64,000 bases of DNA, from contig JABBOT010000080.1 in the NCBI GenBank assembly GCA_016165875.1, forward strand, positions 40,423,477 through 40,487,476, given 5' to 3'. Position numbers and translations under genes: made by a program. Shown here one piece after another: positions 35,649-50,600 of the stretch. Every line of letters starts with the position of its first letter. Positions within the stretch are counted from its first letter, which is position 1. Below the pieces are notes generated by a model, which saw only the letters and a list, made by a program, of their open reading frames with translations, was not told the DNA's origin and searched no databases. Origin of the DNA: Acanthopleura granulata. Its lineage: Eukaryota > Mollusca > Polyplacophora > Chitonida > Chitonidae.

Positions 35649-38600
35649 GTGAGTGTGCATGTGGGAGGGGGTTGGAGGCAGAGGGGAGAACATGTTGTGA
35701 TGGTGAAATGGCTCATAATCAGGGAAGAGATGTGGATGGGGTTCTACAGGTTATACAGTAGTGAGAAGAAGGTAATTGGGACTGTGATACAGGAATGGTG
35801 GGGGAAAGAGACTACAGGAGAAGTACCAAAGGTGTTTTGAGACTGACGTACTGGAATGTTAAGAGTTGGGGAGATGTTCCACAGGATAAGTACAGGAGGT
35901 GATTTGGGACTGACATACAGGAATGGTGAGAGTTGAGGGAGAGGTGCCACAAGATGTGTACAGGAGGTGATATGGGACTGACATAGAGGAATGGTGAAAG
36001 TGGGGGAGAATTGCCAAAGGATACATACAGGAGGTGATTTGGGACGGACATACAGGAATGGTGAGAGTTGGGGGAGAGGTGCCACAGGATGTGTACAGGA
36101 GGTGATATGGGACTGACATAGAGGAATGGTGAAAGTGGGGGAGAATTGCCAAAGGATACGTACAGGAGGTGTTTTGGAGCTGGAATACAGGAAGAATAAG
36201 TGTTGGGGAGAGGTGCCACAGGATAAGTACCGGATGTGATTTGGGACTGAGATGCAGGAAGGATAAGGATTGGAGAGAGGTGCCATAGGATAAATACAGG
36301 AGGTTATTGGGATTGGGAAACGGGAAGGGTGAGGATGGGGAGAGGTGTGAGAGGATAGGTACAGGAGTTGATTTAGGACTGAGATACAGGAGAGTGAGGG
36401 TGGGGGAGAGGTGCATCAGGATTACAGGAATTGATTTGAGACGGAGATACAGCAAGGGTGAGGGTTGGGGAGAAGTGCCACCGGATAAGTACAGGAGGGG
36501 ATTTGGGACTGAGATACAGGAAGGGTGAGGGTTGGGGAGGAGTGCCACAGGATTACAGGAGGTGATTTGGAACTGAGATACAGGGCCAGTGTTGGGGAGA
36601 GGTGCCACAGGATAAGTACAGGAGGGGATTTGGGACTGATATACACGAAGGGTGAGTGTTGGGGAGAGGTGCCACTGGATAGGCACCACAGTATAAGTAC
36701 AGGAGTTGATTTGGGACTGAGATACAGGAAGGATGAGGGTTGGGCAGAGGTACCACAGTATAAGTACAGGAGGTGATTTGGGACTGAGATACAGGAAGGG
36801 TGAGATTGGAGGAGAGGTACCACAGTATAAGTACAGGAGGTGATTTGGGACTGAGATACAGGAAGGGTGAGATTGGAGGAGAGGTAAGACAGTATAAGTA
36901 AAGGAGGTGATTTGAGACTGAGATGCAGGAAGGGTGAGGGTGAAGGAGAGGTGCCACGGGACACGTACAGGACAGATCTTGAAATTCATTTCTGGACATC
37001 AATGCCAAAAGTGACCTTGGTAATTACTAGTTAAAAGCTGAAAGGAAGGCCAAAACAATTTCTACCATGGCCACAGTTATAACAGTACTGCTTCATTGTC
37101 TGTTTCACTTTGCTTGTCTGTTTCATTTTGCTTGAAATCTAACTTAAGTCTCTACTTTGTGTGAGAAAGAACTTGCATGATTCTTCTGTTAATCGTAATT
37201 AAGAGACACCATGCAAGTTTCCGCTACTGATATCAAATGTCAGATGATGCAAAGCCTTTGATTGGTTCTCTGTTGTGTCTCTGTCAAGATGGCATAGTCA
37301 GTGATTCATGTAATACATGTGACTTACCTTCACATAAACAGGGCAAACTTTCATACATGCATACCAAATTTCAACGAAACACATTACAATAAATGCACCA
37401 GTATACTTCGCATTAGTATTTAATTTGCAGGGGTAACTTGTCCTTAAGTATTTTGAAGAAATATTTTTGCTGTACTTCTGTAATTTATGCACCCTTTCAG
37501 TGGGCTGGGTATCTGTCGCCACAATAGCTTCTTTATAGACCCAAAGCCTTAACAGCATGTTACCTATGATCTGCCATGATCTGCGCAGCGACGGGTTTTG
37601 ACACTGCAATTACATACTGTCACACTCATTCCGAGGTGGTCCATCTAGATGGACTAGGGGATGTTATTTTAAAATACAGACATTCATCGCAACCATGACA
37701 ATCAACTGAACTCAATAAAACCGCCGCAGGTTTTCCGAACTCTAAGGAACTGCTCTCGGTGAGGTAGTGTGCTCATGTCGCGTAAACTTCTGTATTCAAA
37801 ATTGTAAAAGAATGAAAAGGTTTTTTGTTATTTTTTTTTTTATCATTTTTTGTATCGTGAAGATTGAGGTGGAGCCTACAGGTGACAATGTCATACTTTT
37901 CCAGATGTTTTCAATGCCAGAAATCTGTCAAATTTCTGGACCAAGAATATGTTACGAAACTTTTTCAAAATGGTTGCCAACGTTGATGCATTAAGTACAT
38001 TCGAAGTTCCTACAGCTATTGTGACCACAAGACAGGGAGTTAATTACTTTCATCAGAAAAGGTAGTATTTATTCATTTATTTGATTGTTGTTTTACGTCG
38101 TCGTCAAGAATATTTCACTTATACAACTGCGGCCAGCATTATGGTGGGAGGAAACTGGGTAGAGCCTGAGGGAAACCCACAACCATAGTAAAGGTAGTAA
38201 ATTAACATGATAGGATTCGAGATTCAGCTGAAAAATGAGCAAAAGAAATAGGGAAAAGAAGCCGGTTGCCATTTATACTTCCGGTTCACTGGCACATTTT
38301 TGGAGCGTTCGTGGGAGTTACAAGCCATCACGCGTCAATTTCAATGGAAATAAATCACCCTTTCTTTATCTTACTGTATACTAGGTAGCCTTGATCAAAA
38401 GCTTGACCCCAGGGGGGGAAGTGCGAAGTATACTAGTGTATTTACGGAAAGGGAGAATCGAAAGCCAAACGCGGCCGACGATAGAGCTTTATTGTCTTTT
38501 AAACCACAGCCAAAGTATAATATACATGATGGCCATCATGATTTTCAAGCCCTGCATGAGGTGATTTGTTTGTTTGTTTTTTGATTGGTGTTTTATGCTG

Positions 38601-41600
38601 TACTCAAGAGTGTTTCACTTATACGATGGCGGTCATCATCACGGTGGGAGGAATCCAGGCAGAGCCCGGGGGAAACCCACGACTGTCCGCAGGGTGCTGA
38701 CTGACCTTCCCACGTACAGCCGGAGAGGAAGCCAGCATGAGCTGGACTTGAACTCACAGCGACCGCATTGGTGGGAGGCTTCTGGGTCATTGCGCTGCGC
38801 TAGCGCACTAACTGACTAAGCCAAGAGGTGATAAGGGACTGATGTGCATAAAATGCAAGGGTTGGGGAGAGGTACCACTGAATAAGTACAGGAGCAGATT
38901 TGTGAACGCACATGCGGATTTTAGATGGATTAGTGTAGTGCTCTTAAAACCTGCATCCTTTAGATACAGATTTCTTGTCGATTTGTGAATGCCTTTAAAA
39001 CCTGGATCCTAATCATGCAGATTTTATGATGTTTTTGTCAGAACCTGCGTTCAGTGAAACGAAGCCACGACACAGTGCTGATGGAGATGGAACACCTCAA
39101 CTTACAGTTGAAGGAGGAACAGAACAAGGTGTTGACCTTACAGAACCAGCTGAAGTCCTCCACAACTGTGGACAGGAAGGTGATTGAGCTTCAGGAGCAG
39201 GTGCTTGATGCACAGAGAGAAAACCAGATCCTCAAGGAGGCCAATGAGAAACTGGTCAGCAGGTGAGTCTAGTTAATGGGAAAGTTGTCATCTTGTACAG
39301 GTGAATCAGGTTACTGAGAAACTTATTAGCTCCTGGTGAGTCCGGTTAATGAGAAATCTCATCCAACTAATTAGGTGAAAGCACAGTTTTCTCTGCTTCT
39401 GAGGAATACATGAACAATAATGACTGTAAATTTGTATGCCTTGATGGCCCAGATTGCTGAAAGAACAGACCACATTTTTAGAAAGTGCGTGTCATCTGAA
39501 GGATGATTTCATACTGATTCCAAATATGGTCTACATTATTTTTTGGCCTTTTTTTTTTTACACTGTTTGAAATGAAAGTAAAGATTGAGGTGATACGATG
39601 GACTTTCTGGACCGTATTGAAACACAGTGACGTCACAGATTCTTTTCATGCAGCTAAACATTAAGTACAAATACAGGTGTTGTACTACATGTATATTCAT
39701 GTAGAATGTAGATGTAGAAATTGGAGGATGTTTTGCAGGTAAAAAGAATCTGACGTCACCGTCTTCAACATGGTACAAAAAGTCCTTCGTATCATCTCAG
39801 TCTTTATTTCTGTTTTAATCAGTCCAGTGTCATCCACCCGTAAACAGCTGTCGTATCAGTGAAATATCCTTGAGTTTGGCGTTAAATCACCAATCAAGTA
39901 AATCTAAGAAATCTATCCATTCTGTTCTATCCATTTTGATGAGATGATGTAAATGATGTTGTGTTTTCTGTGTGGCTTAGTGCGTTTGACCTTGAGCGGG
40001 AAAGGGAGTGGCGACAACGAGAGAATGCCCTCAAGGTTCAGATTGCCCAGCTGGAGGCCACAATGAAGTCAGACTTAGGGGAAAAGGGCTCCATCCTGGA
40101 TAAGCTCACAGAGGAGAGAAGTAAAGACTTATGTTACTCTTGCAATTTTATGAAAAATCCAGTGAAATAAAGGAATTAAAAGAAGACTAAAAATAAACGG
40201 AAGCTAACAGGATATTGTAAAAGATTCGGTGTATAGCTGTAGTTATTGGCTGTAGTCCTGAAATGCTGGTTAAACAACAAGGGAATGGGTCATGTGTCAT
40301 TGGTAACGTACGTGACTTTGACAGGGAATTTGTAGATTTTCTCTCATTTAGGAGGTTTTGATAACAGCATTTCGTCAGTGTCGTTCATGGGGAGTGTTTT
40401 ACCATCTTACTTTTGTTCAAGACTACTTTTATTCAACAAATACATGTATGGCATGAAAGTTTGTATCTCTCATGTGAGAAATTTCTTTATTATCTTATCA
40501 AAGGTCAGTGGTTTAACGCCACCACTGCAACCCATATGCACTTGTAATATTCTTCTAATACAACGACTCACTTTGTTTATGTCATCTGCTGAACCTGTGA
40601 TGAAAAAAATGAAAATCACTAATTTCAGACTCAGTCCATATCACCTCGATTTTAATCATTTTTCTGTGCCTTACCAGGTCAGTTCGAGAAGTTGGAGTTG
40701 GAACACAGGGAAATGAAGATTCAGTATTTCCAACTGAAAGAGAAGTATGATGACTTGACAGAGAAAATGAGATTCTTCACCAAGGTAAGAACTCTCATTC
40801 TTATTTCTCTGTGGTTGTTTTTAGGCCTGTTACACATTGTGCATTTATTTATTTCTTGACGAGAGTTTGGTGTAGGTCCTGGTTAAGTTTGCCTTTCATC
40901 ATACTGACATACGCCTTGAACTTGCTTTCTGTGTTAAAGTCTCTGTATTCAGGAGTTGTACTCCTGACATTGTGGATTCTTCCAGCCATGAGACTAACCA
41001 CGGCTACAAAAGGGACAAAATGTTTTAATAGCGTGTACACATCAGTGAAAAAAGCATCATCAGAACCTACATATGGGATGGGGTTTTTTTAGACCGCAAT
41101 GTAACCCCAATGAGAAACCAGTGCAAATTGAGTTTTTGGCATATTTTGAAATTGAGTTTTTTTGAAAAATAAATTGAGTGCTCTGGTTGTTTGATCTTAC
41201 TAGGTGCTGTGGTGCATGGAGAAAATTGAGTTTTCTGGTTATTTGATCTTACTAGGTGCTGTGGTGCATGGAGAAAATTGAGTGTTCTGGTTATTTGATC
41301 TTACTGGGTGCTGTGGTGCGTGGAGAAAATTGAGTTTTTTGGACTCGTCTAGCATGGAGTGACCTCTGCAACCACTGCCAAGGGCTTTCTAATGTCTAGA
41401 ACTGCATCATTTATTGAACATAGACAGCGGTTATGTGCTGACATTCTACATGGTTCAATTTACAATACCCAGCCACACCTTACGCACATACCATTCTAGG
41501 GTTCTAACAATGAACTGGACCATTGTGTAGCGAACAGTGATGGTGTGTAGGCTTTCATTATTGCCCTTGGTATCATATAGCGCTTGACTTACTCATTTAA

Positions 41601-44600
41601 AAACAAAACAGAGGTTCAGTTGAAGTTAATCTGTATTAAAATGACATCCTAGCTGTCGCTACTTGTAGCTGTATTTGAAGGCTCCCCGTGGGAAGGAAAG
41701 ATTTACAAGTATCATATATAATATTATGAGGGTGTCCATTTCAAACCAGCAGGATCATAAGAAATTTCATTCAGCTTAGAAATTAGTACAGTTTAGTTTG
41801 AGGGGAAAAAGCTAATGTTAAAGCTAAAGTTAATGCAAGTTGTTGGTTGAAATAAAGATTTTATTAATAAAGCATAATATACAGTCTGTTAGACCAAGGT
41901 ATATCCACTTATTAACATAGGCCTTCCGGTAGCCTGTAAATGTAGCCTGATTGTTAATATTTATATATTAATATATTAGTAATATAACTGAGAAGTCTAA
42001 ACTAAAATTTCTAATGCAAATTAGAGTAGAATAATAAAACTTAAAGGACACCTAGGATTAAAGAAAAGTATTTTAACATAAAGAAAACCTGTAAGATAAA
42101 AGTATATGGTAGACCTAAGTCATTACCGGTAGAGGAATTCATTGACAGAGTTTTTTCTTTTCTACTAAGGGGATAAGCCACAGTTTAATGTTGTGAGTAA
42201 CACAGTTTTAATATTAAGTCTTGTAAGGTTATGGCAAATACCCAGTACTGTACAGTGTTATACCACTGGATATGATTAGGCCTACATATTGTGTTTGAAC
42301 TTGGAGGAAAGTCATACCAACAGGTTATTAAATGTCCCAGTATCAGAAAGCTTAAAAATTGTTTTACGTCCCCAATGATGAAAAGCTTTTTTTCAAATTG
42401 AGTTCAATGAAAGATATTTGTCCAAAAAAAACCCTGTATGGTGTCAACCTCACATAGTTCGAGTTTTTGTCTGTAGTGTGGTCTGTTTGTAAGGTTCACT
42501 TCTGTCTGTTATGTTCTCTGTTGTCTACAAGTGTTTGGGATGTAGACTGTTATTTTCAAGGTTTACTGCTGTCTGATGTGTAATCCTATTTTCAACTTTG
42601 CTGTTTGTGACATGCACTGTTATTTTCAAGGTTTATGGTTGTTTGTGCTGTGGACTGTTATTTTCACTCTTGACTGTTTATCTTTGTTATCTTTAATTTT
42701 CACTGCAGTGTATTATGTGTGCTGTTGTTCATTGCAGGAAAGCGCAGTGGACTTCACAGAGCTGGAGGAAGCGTTAGTTCTCGTCAAGCAGAAGAAACAG
42801 AAGGAGATCAAACAACCAGAATTTCTGCAGAAGGTCGATGAAGAGATGAACAAGGGTAAGGCTGCAATTTTATGAGTGGGTGGTGTTTTTGATAATGAAT
42901 ATATATCAAGTCTGAATATTTCACTTCTGTCTCTTACATGTTTGTGCCATCTTTAAATTATACCTACCAGAAAATATGTAAACTCTGATTGCCATTTCCT
43001 TTTTTGCTAACAGTTGGTGGCAGAGATGGCAAAAGTAAAAGTTATCAACCTTGAACTTTATTTCATAGTTATCCAAAATTTTTCTGTATATGTTAAGTTT
43101 CATTCAAATCTGTATCTTTTTCATAATGAATGAAAAGAACAGAAAATCCCTTTTCACCACATTTATCCCAACCAAGGCAAGCAAATATATTAAATATCAT
43201 AGCTGTGCCAGATCAGTGCACATGGCAGTGGCAAGCAGGCTGGAAGTCACATTGTAAACCTCCTTCCTAAAAGTCCTGACACATTTTCTGTTTTGACAGA
43301 CCACCACAAGCAGCTGTTAACTCTGCAGGCAGAGTATGCAGAGACTGTCCATGAGCTAGAGAAGACTCGCAATTTGCTGGTGATGCAGCATAAGATCAAC
43401 AAGGACTACCACCAAGAGGTGAGCCGGGCATGTGCGCTGACAGAGACACGGGTCGAGGGGGTGGGGTCAGTGGGCTGTTAGGAAACAGTTGTAACCCTGG
43501 TTTGATGGCAGAATGAGTCAGTTTTGGTGGACTTTTGCTTAAACCTGAAAATATTATAAGACCACTTTAGAGAAGATAGCCAGACCCTCGTTGTTAGTAT
43601 TGTATTCTAATATTGTACCAACCCGATTTTTGTTCATTATTCTGTAGCATGGACATAGTGGATCTTACCACTTTCTCCAAAGGGGTGATTGCAAAAAATG
43701 TCAGGCACCCTATTTACGGGTTTGCTTTGTTTCCAGCTGTTGTCCTGGTGACGTGAGGAATTGTAAAGAAATAATAAGCAAGATACACTGATTCCTGATA
43801 CATCACAAGTGGCCCATGTCACATATTTGATAAAGACAAAAATATTTTCGACAGAAGGTGTGCCCTGAGATGTGAGCCATGAGATATGTTCTTTGAAACC
43901 AGTCTTAGGTGGTTCATTTGTGTTTGCTGTTGGGAGGCCATGTGCATTGTTTTACTCTGGGATCTTCTTGTTGCCTTTTTTGGGGGGGGGGGGTGGGGGA
44001 GTCAAGATGACATGAAACACTAATTCAAAATGAATGTTTGCCAGTTGAATTTTGGTGGTACTATTTTATGTTATTAATGTTCTCAGGTACAAGCAGCGTC
44101 ATTGAAGCTGGAAGAAACAAAAAAAGAGTATGATCTGAAGTTAGATGAGTATGCACGCCTGCTCGACATCAGAGCTGCGAGGATTAAGGTAACTATGGCT
44201 TACAGCTTCTGACCTGACATGTTGGCTATGACAAAGTGAGTGACTTTGTCTGATTCTGGTAGCTCTCTGCATCTTAGAAAGATATTTTAAGGCATGTTCG
44301 GAATGCAGGACAACATCCTTTGGGGAAAATGTGAGTTTGGGTAAAAAGAGGAACATTTTATGACCTTTACTTCCCTCTATAAATGCTTAACGAAACGCAG
44401 TAATTGAACTGCATGATACTGTGCCATTTTTTTTTTCAATGGAATCAGATCACAAATAAAAACAACAGGAAACCAAAATCATTGTTGAAGTAGAAGACAA
44501 TGTTTAAGCAGTAGGGAATGTTCAAAGTCTATACATTTTGGAAACTTCAGACACCATTGAAGTTCACTGTTAATGTCTGAATGTTAAAAGAGTAATATAA

Positions 44601-47600
44601 AGTGATACATATGCAAAGACTGAGGTTTTCCAGGGTGTAAAGACACGTTGACGTTCTGCTGAACATCTTTCATGAGTAAGAATTGAACCATAAGCCAGTA
44701 TTACTGCCACATTTGCTTCAGTCCCTGAAAGTTAACTGCAGTCCCCATGTGGCAGGTTTATGTCTGAGACTTCAGTTTCCTCACGCTCTCTTATCTGATT
44801 ACAGAAGTTGGAGTCTCAGCTGAGAGATGTGGCTTATGGAACACGACAGTACAAGATACCAGCAGCCACTGACCAGGTCAGCCGTGGACTTTGGATGAAC
44901 AGAGTTTTTCCTCTATCAAATCTGCAACAGAAATTTCAGTATTTACTAATGTTATTACTGCAGGTGGTGTTCTTCCATGGATACTTGATGTGCTTGAAAG
45001 AGTGTGTGAATTATTTGCCAAACGGTGGTGGTTTACTACAGTCTCCACAGCCCATAAAAGTGAAAAAGTTTTGAGCTAAACGACAATTAAATAAATATAT
45101 CAATAAATTTAGTTACTTGCTTATAGTTTTTGTGACACTTTTGTACAATTTAACTTATAATTGTAGGAAGAAACTCTGGACTTTGATGAAACAGTACATT
45201 TGGAACGGGGCCAGAATCTGTTTGAAATCCATATTTCAAAGGTGAGTGAAAATCTTTGTGGTAAGCATTAAGGCCTCTAGAGAAAGAGCCTGCTGGTGAT
45301 GTGTACCAGGACAGTGGAGGACTGTCAAGTTTGGTCGTACAGCTCTGGGGGAGAATACTCTTGTTGTTGTTGTGTTCATGCACATGTTTTCATAGCCCTT
45401 GTGACAGGAATGTCCTTATATTTGTTATGTTTCTCTGTAAACAGCTGTCACTCAGCAAGGACGCCATCAAGCATCTGGGCGATGAAGAGCCCTCTTTGTT
45501 CTGTACTTGGGAGTTCTTTGAGTTTGAGATCCAGTCCACACCTGTCATCAGGGGCAGCAGGTGAGGGGGAAAGGCGTATTAGCTGACAGCATCAAGTTAA
45601 AGTAAAAGATAACCCATGTTCAAAGTGAAGTTTGCGAAACAGTTGTACATTATTATGTTTATTTCGGTACAGTATTTTTTCTAACAGCTATACTACGACA
45701 GTGGAAATTGACATTTAACCATGTTCCGGCGGCTAACATGAAACGCAGCCATTCTGTGTAATCTGTGACGTAATTGCTCAAGCGCGGAACCCTCTTGTCA
45801 CCTGAGACTGTAATAAAGTTAAGTGTCTTGTGATGTGATTAAGTACACAAGTGAATGTTAAGGCATGTATGCCGACTCTGAATCATTTTAAAAAATGGTA
45901 TACAGGAAGTAAGTGTTATTCTTTTATAAATGGAAAACTGTTGAAAAACACTTCTTGGAAAGGCTTTTTATTTGGAACTTTGAGGCTCTCATTGCAGCTT
46001 TGGCATATATACATGTATTTGTCCTTTCAGACCACAGTTTGATTTTACATCTCAGTACGTTGTCAAGGTGGATGATTTCTTTTTGCATTATTTGCAGAAG
46101 GTAAGAGTCTCTGGACTGAAGGAATTTTTTTTTTATCAGCTGTTAAAACTTTAAATACCTCAATTTTAAATCCTCCACCAATAAAACCGTTTGCCATTGT
46201 AAGTGATAAATTCTTTCATACGGCATTAAGCAAGAGGCAAATAAATAAATAAATAAAGTCGTTGAAGTGGACCAGTGAGGTTTCATGTTCAAATCTCCTG
46301 CTGGTTTTCATGTGGCTTTATATTCAACATGTAAATGTCCTGACTTTGTCATGTTGCACAGGATATTTCATCACAGTGGACTGTGCAGTATATTCTAGTA
46401 TGCATTTGAAATGGTTGTCACACAGTAAAGTTTTCTTAGATATCCTACAGTTACAAGCTCTCCTTTTGTATTTCGCAGGAGTCCTGCACATTGGAGCTCC
46501 ACCAAACCTTTGGCCAGGATTACAGAACTATAGCTGTTTGCCAGCTCTCCTTCAAGGACATCTTTGATAAGCCACACGGGCGTATCCATGGCAACGTCTC
46601 TCTAACAGGTAGGCGGGGCTGTCAGTGACAGATGACAGCGACGAGGAGAAGTACAAATATCTTCATGATTATATTTCTGTGATGTGGTCTGTTGTAATGA
46701 CTTATGCACAGATACAGTGAGCTAGCTTCAGCTGATGCTTTTTGTGCTAAATTGTTGACTTGATATGTTGAAAAATGGAATTGTATGTACTGTTAATGCT
46801 TATTCATGTACATGTATTGTTTATAGAGGACTTTTTCTCTTTAAGTAGAATTCCAACATTGCAGTATGATTCAAAGCAGCATGGTCATAAAAATGTGTCT
46901 TCCCCAAATTTTCCATCAGTTTTTTTGCATGTGTTTGCCTATTTTGAAACATTTTAGTGAAGAAAACTCTCACATTGTGAATAGTTTGGGTGCTCAGGTA
47001 CTTGATCATGTAATGATTTACGGAAGCCAGTGGTATTATACTCATTTGGATATGATGTACAATCTTCTGTGTCCATTGCCACACTACATATTTATATGTT
47101 AGACATAAGATGTAATATTTTCCCATGACCAGCAACCCGCAAGTAATGTGCTTCATTATGGCCTGTTTAGCAGAGTTGTCACCCATTGGTAAGATTTCGT
47201 GCCAGGTGAAAAAAAAAACTGCCTGAGAAGATCTTTATTGTCCATGTTATACATGTATAATATTAGGCCAAGGTTTCTTGCCCCACAAGGATTCTTTTTC
47301 AGGAGATTCCAGCACCTGTTCTCAGGCATGGTGATGGGGGAGAGGTGTAGATTATTCTGCAAGGGAAGGCACCTGTAGCAGGAAACATTTCGTCATGTGA
47401 TTCATGTACCAGCCACATTGGAGGAGGTGAACTTCATGTGTACATGTAATTATCTGTTGTTACCTGACAGGTACAGAAGGCGAGGGCTCCGGTATAGGCT
47501 TCGGTCACCTGGAATACTGGGTCCGTCTCAAAGTGCCCATGGACCAGGCTCTCAGACTCTACAAGGTACAGCCACTTATAGTCAGTAGAATTCCAATATA

Positions 47601-50600
47601 AGGCATTCCATGACACTGTTCTGTGTTGAGAAAAAAAAAACACCTTAACATCACTGAACATACTCCTGAATTTCAAGACTAAAGACTAAATTTTTTTTGT
47701 TCAAGTCGAACTCCATTGAGTTAAAGTTTAATGCAACAAGAGAACGTGAATGAAGTTTTATTCAGGTTTAGATGTACTTTTTAGGTGCAGTTTTAAAGTA
47801 CCATGTTTCCTGATGGTCTGTTTTCATGAGTAAGAAAAACAGTAGTGCAGCTACATGTAAGCGTAAGATTCTCTTGGAACCTGACTGGACTGAACCTATG
47901 TATGTACATGAACTGTGACTTACCATTTCCTTGATGTGTGTTGATCAGGAGAGAACGAAAGCTTTGGGTTACATCACCTCCAATGTCCAGCAGACCGGTC
48001 AAGCCCTCCAGGCCCTGGATGAAACAGCTGTACAGCGGCCAGCCGACAATGTTAACGAGCTTCACATCAAGATACTGCGATGTTCAGGGCTCAAACCTCG
48101 GAGAGAAAGTAAGTCAAGTTCCATGAAAGCTGAAACACATTCACTGGATACTTGTTTTGTTAGAAGGAGAAAGTTTCCATATTTAAAGACCTTTGCTCAA
48201 GCCCAGCTCAGGTTACTCAACACTATAGATTCATGCAGAGCACTGGACACAGAGGTGTTGATTCAATCCAAGTACAGGGAATTTGAGCCCTCCCTCGCTT
48301 CCGCCGATTGCAGGCATTGGTAGCATTGTTAAAGTGGTCCACAGTGCTTGTACAGTAGTCGGTTGTGGGTTTCTCCCAGGCTGTGATCAGTTTACTGCCA
48401 CCATATTGCTGGTCACTGTTGTATCAGTGCAATATTCTTGGGTGCAGCTTAAAATACCAATCAGATAAATAAATAACTAGAATATAAAGCAGTTCAACTG
48501 GATATGAAGTTCACTGGAAGCCATTTGCCTTTCACCACTATAACATTGAAAATGATTCCAGTTAATAATTTAAATTCATGATTATTTATGAATAAGCTTA
48601 TTGATCATTAAAATAAAGAGATAAATCATTTCATAGTAAGTAAATTTGAGTAATCATCAAAGCTTAAAATCAACTTAGTGTACCTGTATGTAGAAGTTGT
48701 GTCTTAGCCGTGTATTTTGTATGCGGCAAATCCTCAGACAGAGAATAGACAAGGAAACCAAATGGAACTAGTTCCCGGGTGACCAGTAATACATGGTGCA
48801 GTCATGGAGACGTTTAATTAATAAATTCACTTGTCTAACTCCACAACTGTAATAAACTGTTTCAGATGTTCAGCCCTCTCCGTACTGTGTTTACCAGTTC
48901 TATGATTTTAATGATCACGACACAATCATCCTGCACAGCTCAAATAACCCAGAGTTCAATGACCACCAAACCTACCCTGTTCCCATGACCATGGAGTTGG
49001 ACCAGTATCTAAAGAACATGGTAAGCTTTTCAGTTCTTAGTGAGCTTTGATTCATAATGCTCCCTGAGGTTTTGCTAAAGTTCTTATAAATAAATGTTTA
49101 AATGCATTTAAAATGTTCATTTACTGACCTAATATTAATGTCATAAAATTCCATTTTTTGTGCTGAGACTCTTTCCCTATAGATTATCATCCTGTCTTAC
49201 AAATAAATCTCAAAACACCTTTCTAAGATCATTAGAACTCTCAGAATCAATTAAAATCTGCAACTTTGTCATGAGGAGAGTTTAGGTTATTTGCTGTACG
49301 GTCTGCCTGAAAAAATGGCTTACAAGTGGCCAGTTTTCATCCTGAATTATTATCAGAGAATTTTTGCCTTTGTTCCTGAAGGTACATGCACCTCTACTTA
49401 TTTCATGTGATAAATAGCCAGTTTTCGCCCTGAGCCCTTTTCCACAAAACTGTTCAAAGTTTAGTAAATTGCCGAAGTCTGTATAGTGTGTTTCAGAAAA
49501 TAAATTTCAGTCAAATACAGCTGAGATATTTTATTTTTTCCTTAAACAAGAAAACTTAAAGGGAAGGACCATGCAGAAATGAAGTTATGGTGTGTGTCAG
49601 TGATGACGTTAAGAAACTTTTGTAGACCTTTATATTCAGCTCTGAATAAAGTTCTTGTGGACTGTACTCCTGTAATGTGTGCCTGTGTAAGGGAAAGTTA
49701 ACATGACATTAAAGTTCTGCTTTAGGGTCAGAGAAAACTCTGCGTGACGTCTCTGTTGATACACATTATCGATGTGGCCCATAAAACCACCATACAATCC
49801 AAACATTTGATTGTTAATTTAGTGAAAAAAAAATCAGTCAGGGTATTTTAAGATACAGATTTTTTAATGATCTTTTGACTCAGCATAATTTCACTTTTGT
49901 GGGTATTTTTCCTGAGAAGAAGTTTTGTGAAACTGGATCTTGAATCTTTAGATAGGAATTTATGTTTTAACTTTTCAGCCCCTGAAGATTTTTGTATTTG
50001 ATGACACGGATCCAGAGGAGGCGTCGTATATTGGGATGGCTGACATCCACCTTATTCCCCTGGCTCATGACAAACCCATCACAGGCGTGTTTGAGCTGAA
50101 GCGAGGTGACGGCAACACGAGTGGAACAATTGAGGTGCAACTGAGGTGGCAGTACTCATACCTCCCTCCTAGAGCAGCCACACATACCCCGGCACAGGTG
50201 AGTGATCAGAGACAGGGGAGAGTGAGGTGGGGTGATGGCTGCACAAATGGGACAGTGGAGGTGCAACTGAAGTGGCAGTTCCTAGAGCAGCCACACATAC
50301 TCCAGCACAGGTGAGTGATCAGAGACAGCGGAGAGTGAGGTGAGGTGATGGCTGCACAGACGGGACAGTGGAGGTGCAACTGAAGTGGCAGGACTTGTAC
50401 CTCTTGCCTAGAGCAGCCACACGTACTCAAGCATAGGCGATTAATCAGGGACTGTGTTAGGGGAGTGTGGGATTAAGTGAGGTGACAACAGCACATGTGG
50501 AACAGGGGAGGTGCGGTTGATGGCAGGACTTGTACCTCCCTCCTGGAGCAGCCACACATACTCTGGCACAGGTGAGTGATTAGGGAAGTGTGGGGTTAAG

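Noticed and set aside
35744..37008. Pro/Ser-rich minus-strand frames of up to 376 codons opposite RPGRIP1L intron 10
   Set aside because: Translation of the 67-bp minisatellite in several overlapping frames; no independent gene features.
46584..46597. X-box-like word in RPGRIP1L exon 21
   Set aside because: It lies inside conserved coding sequence (HGRIHGNVS), and one position breaks the consensus.
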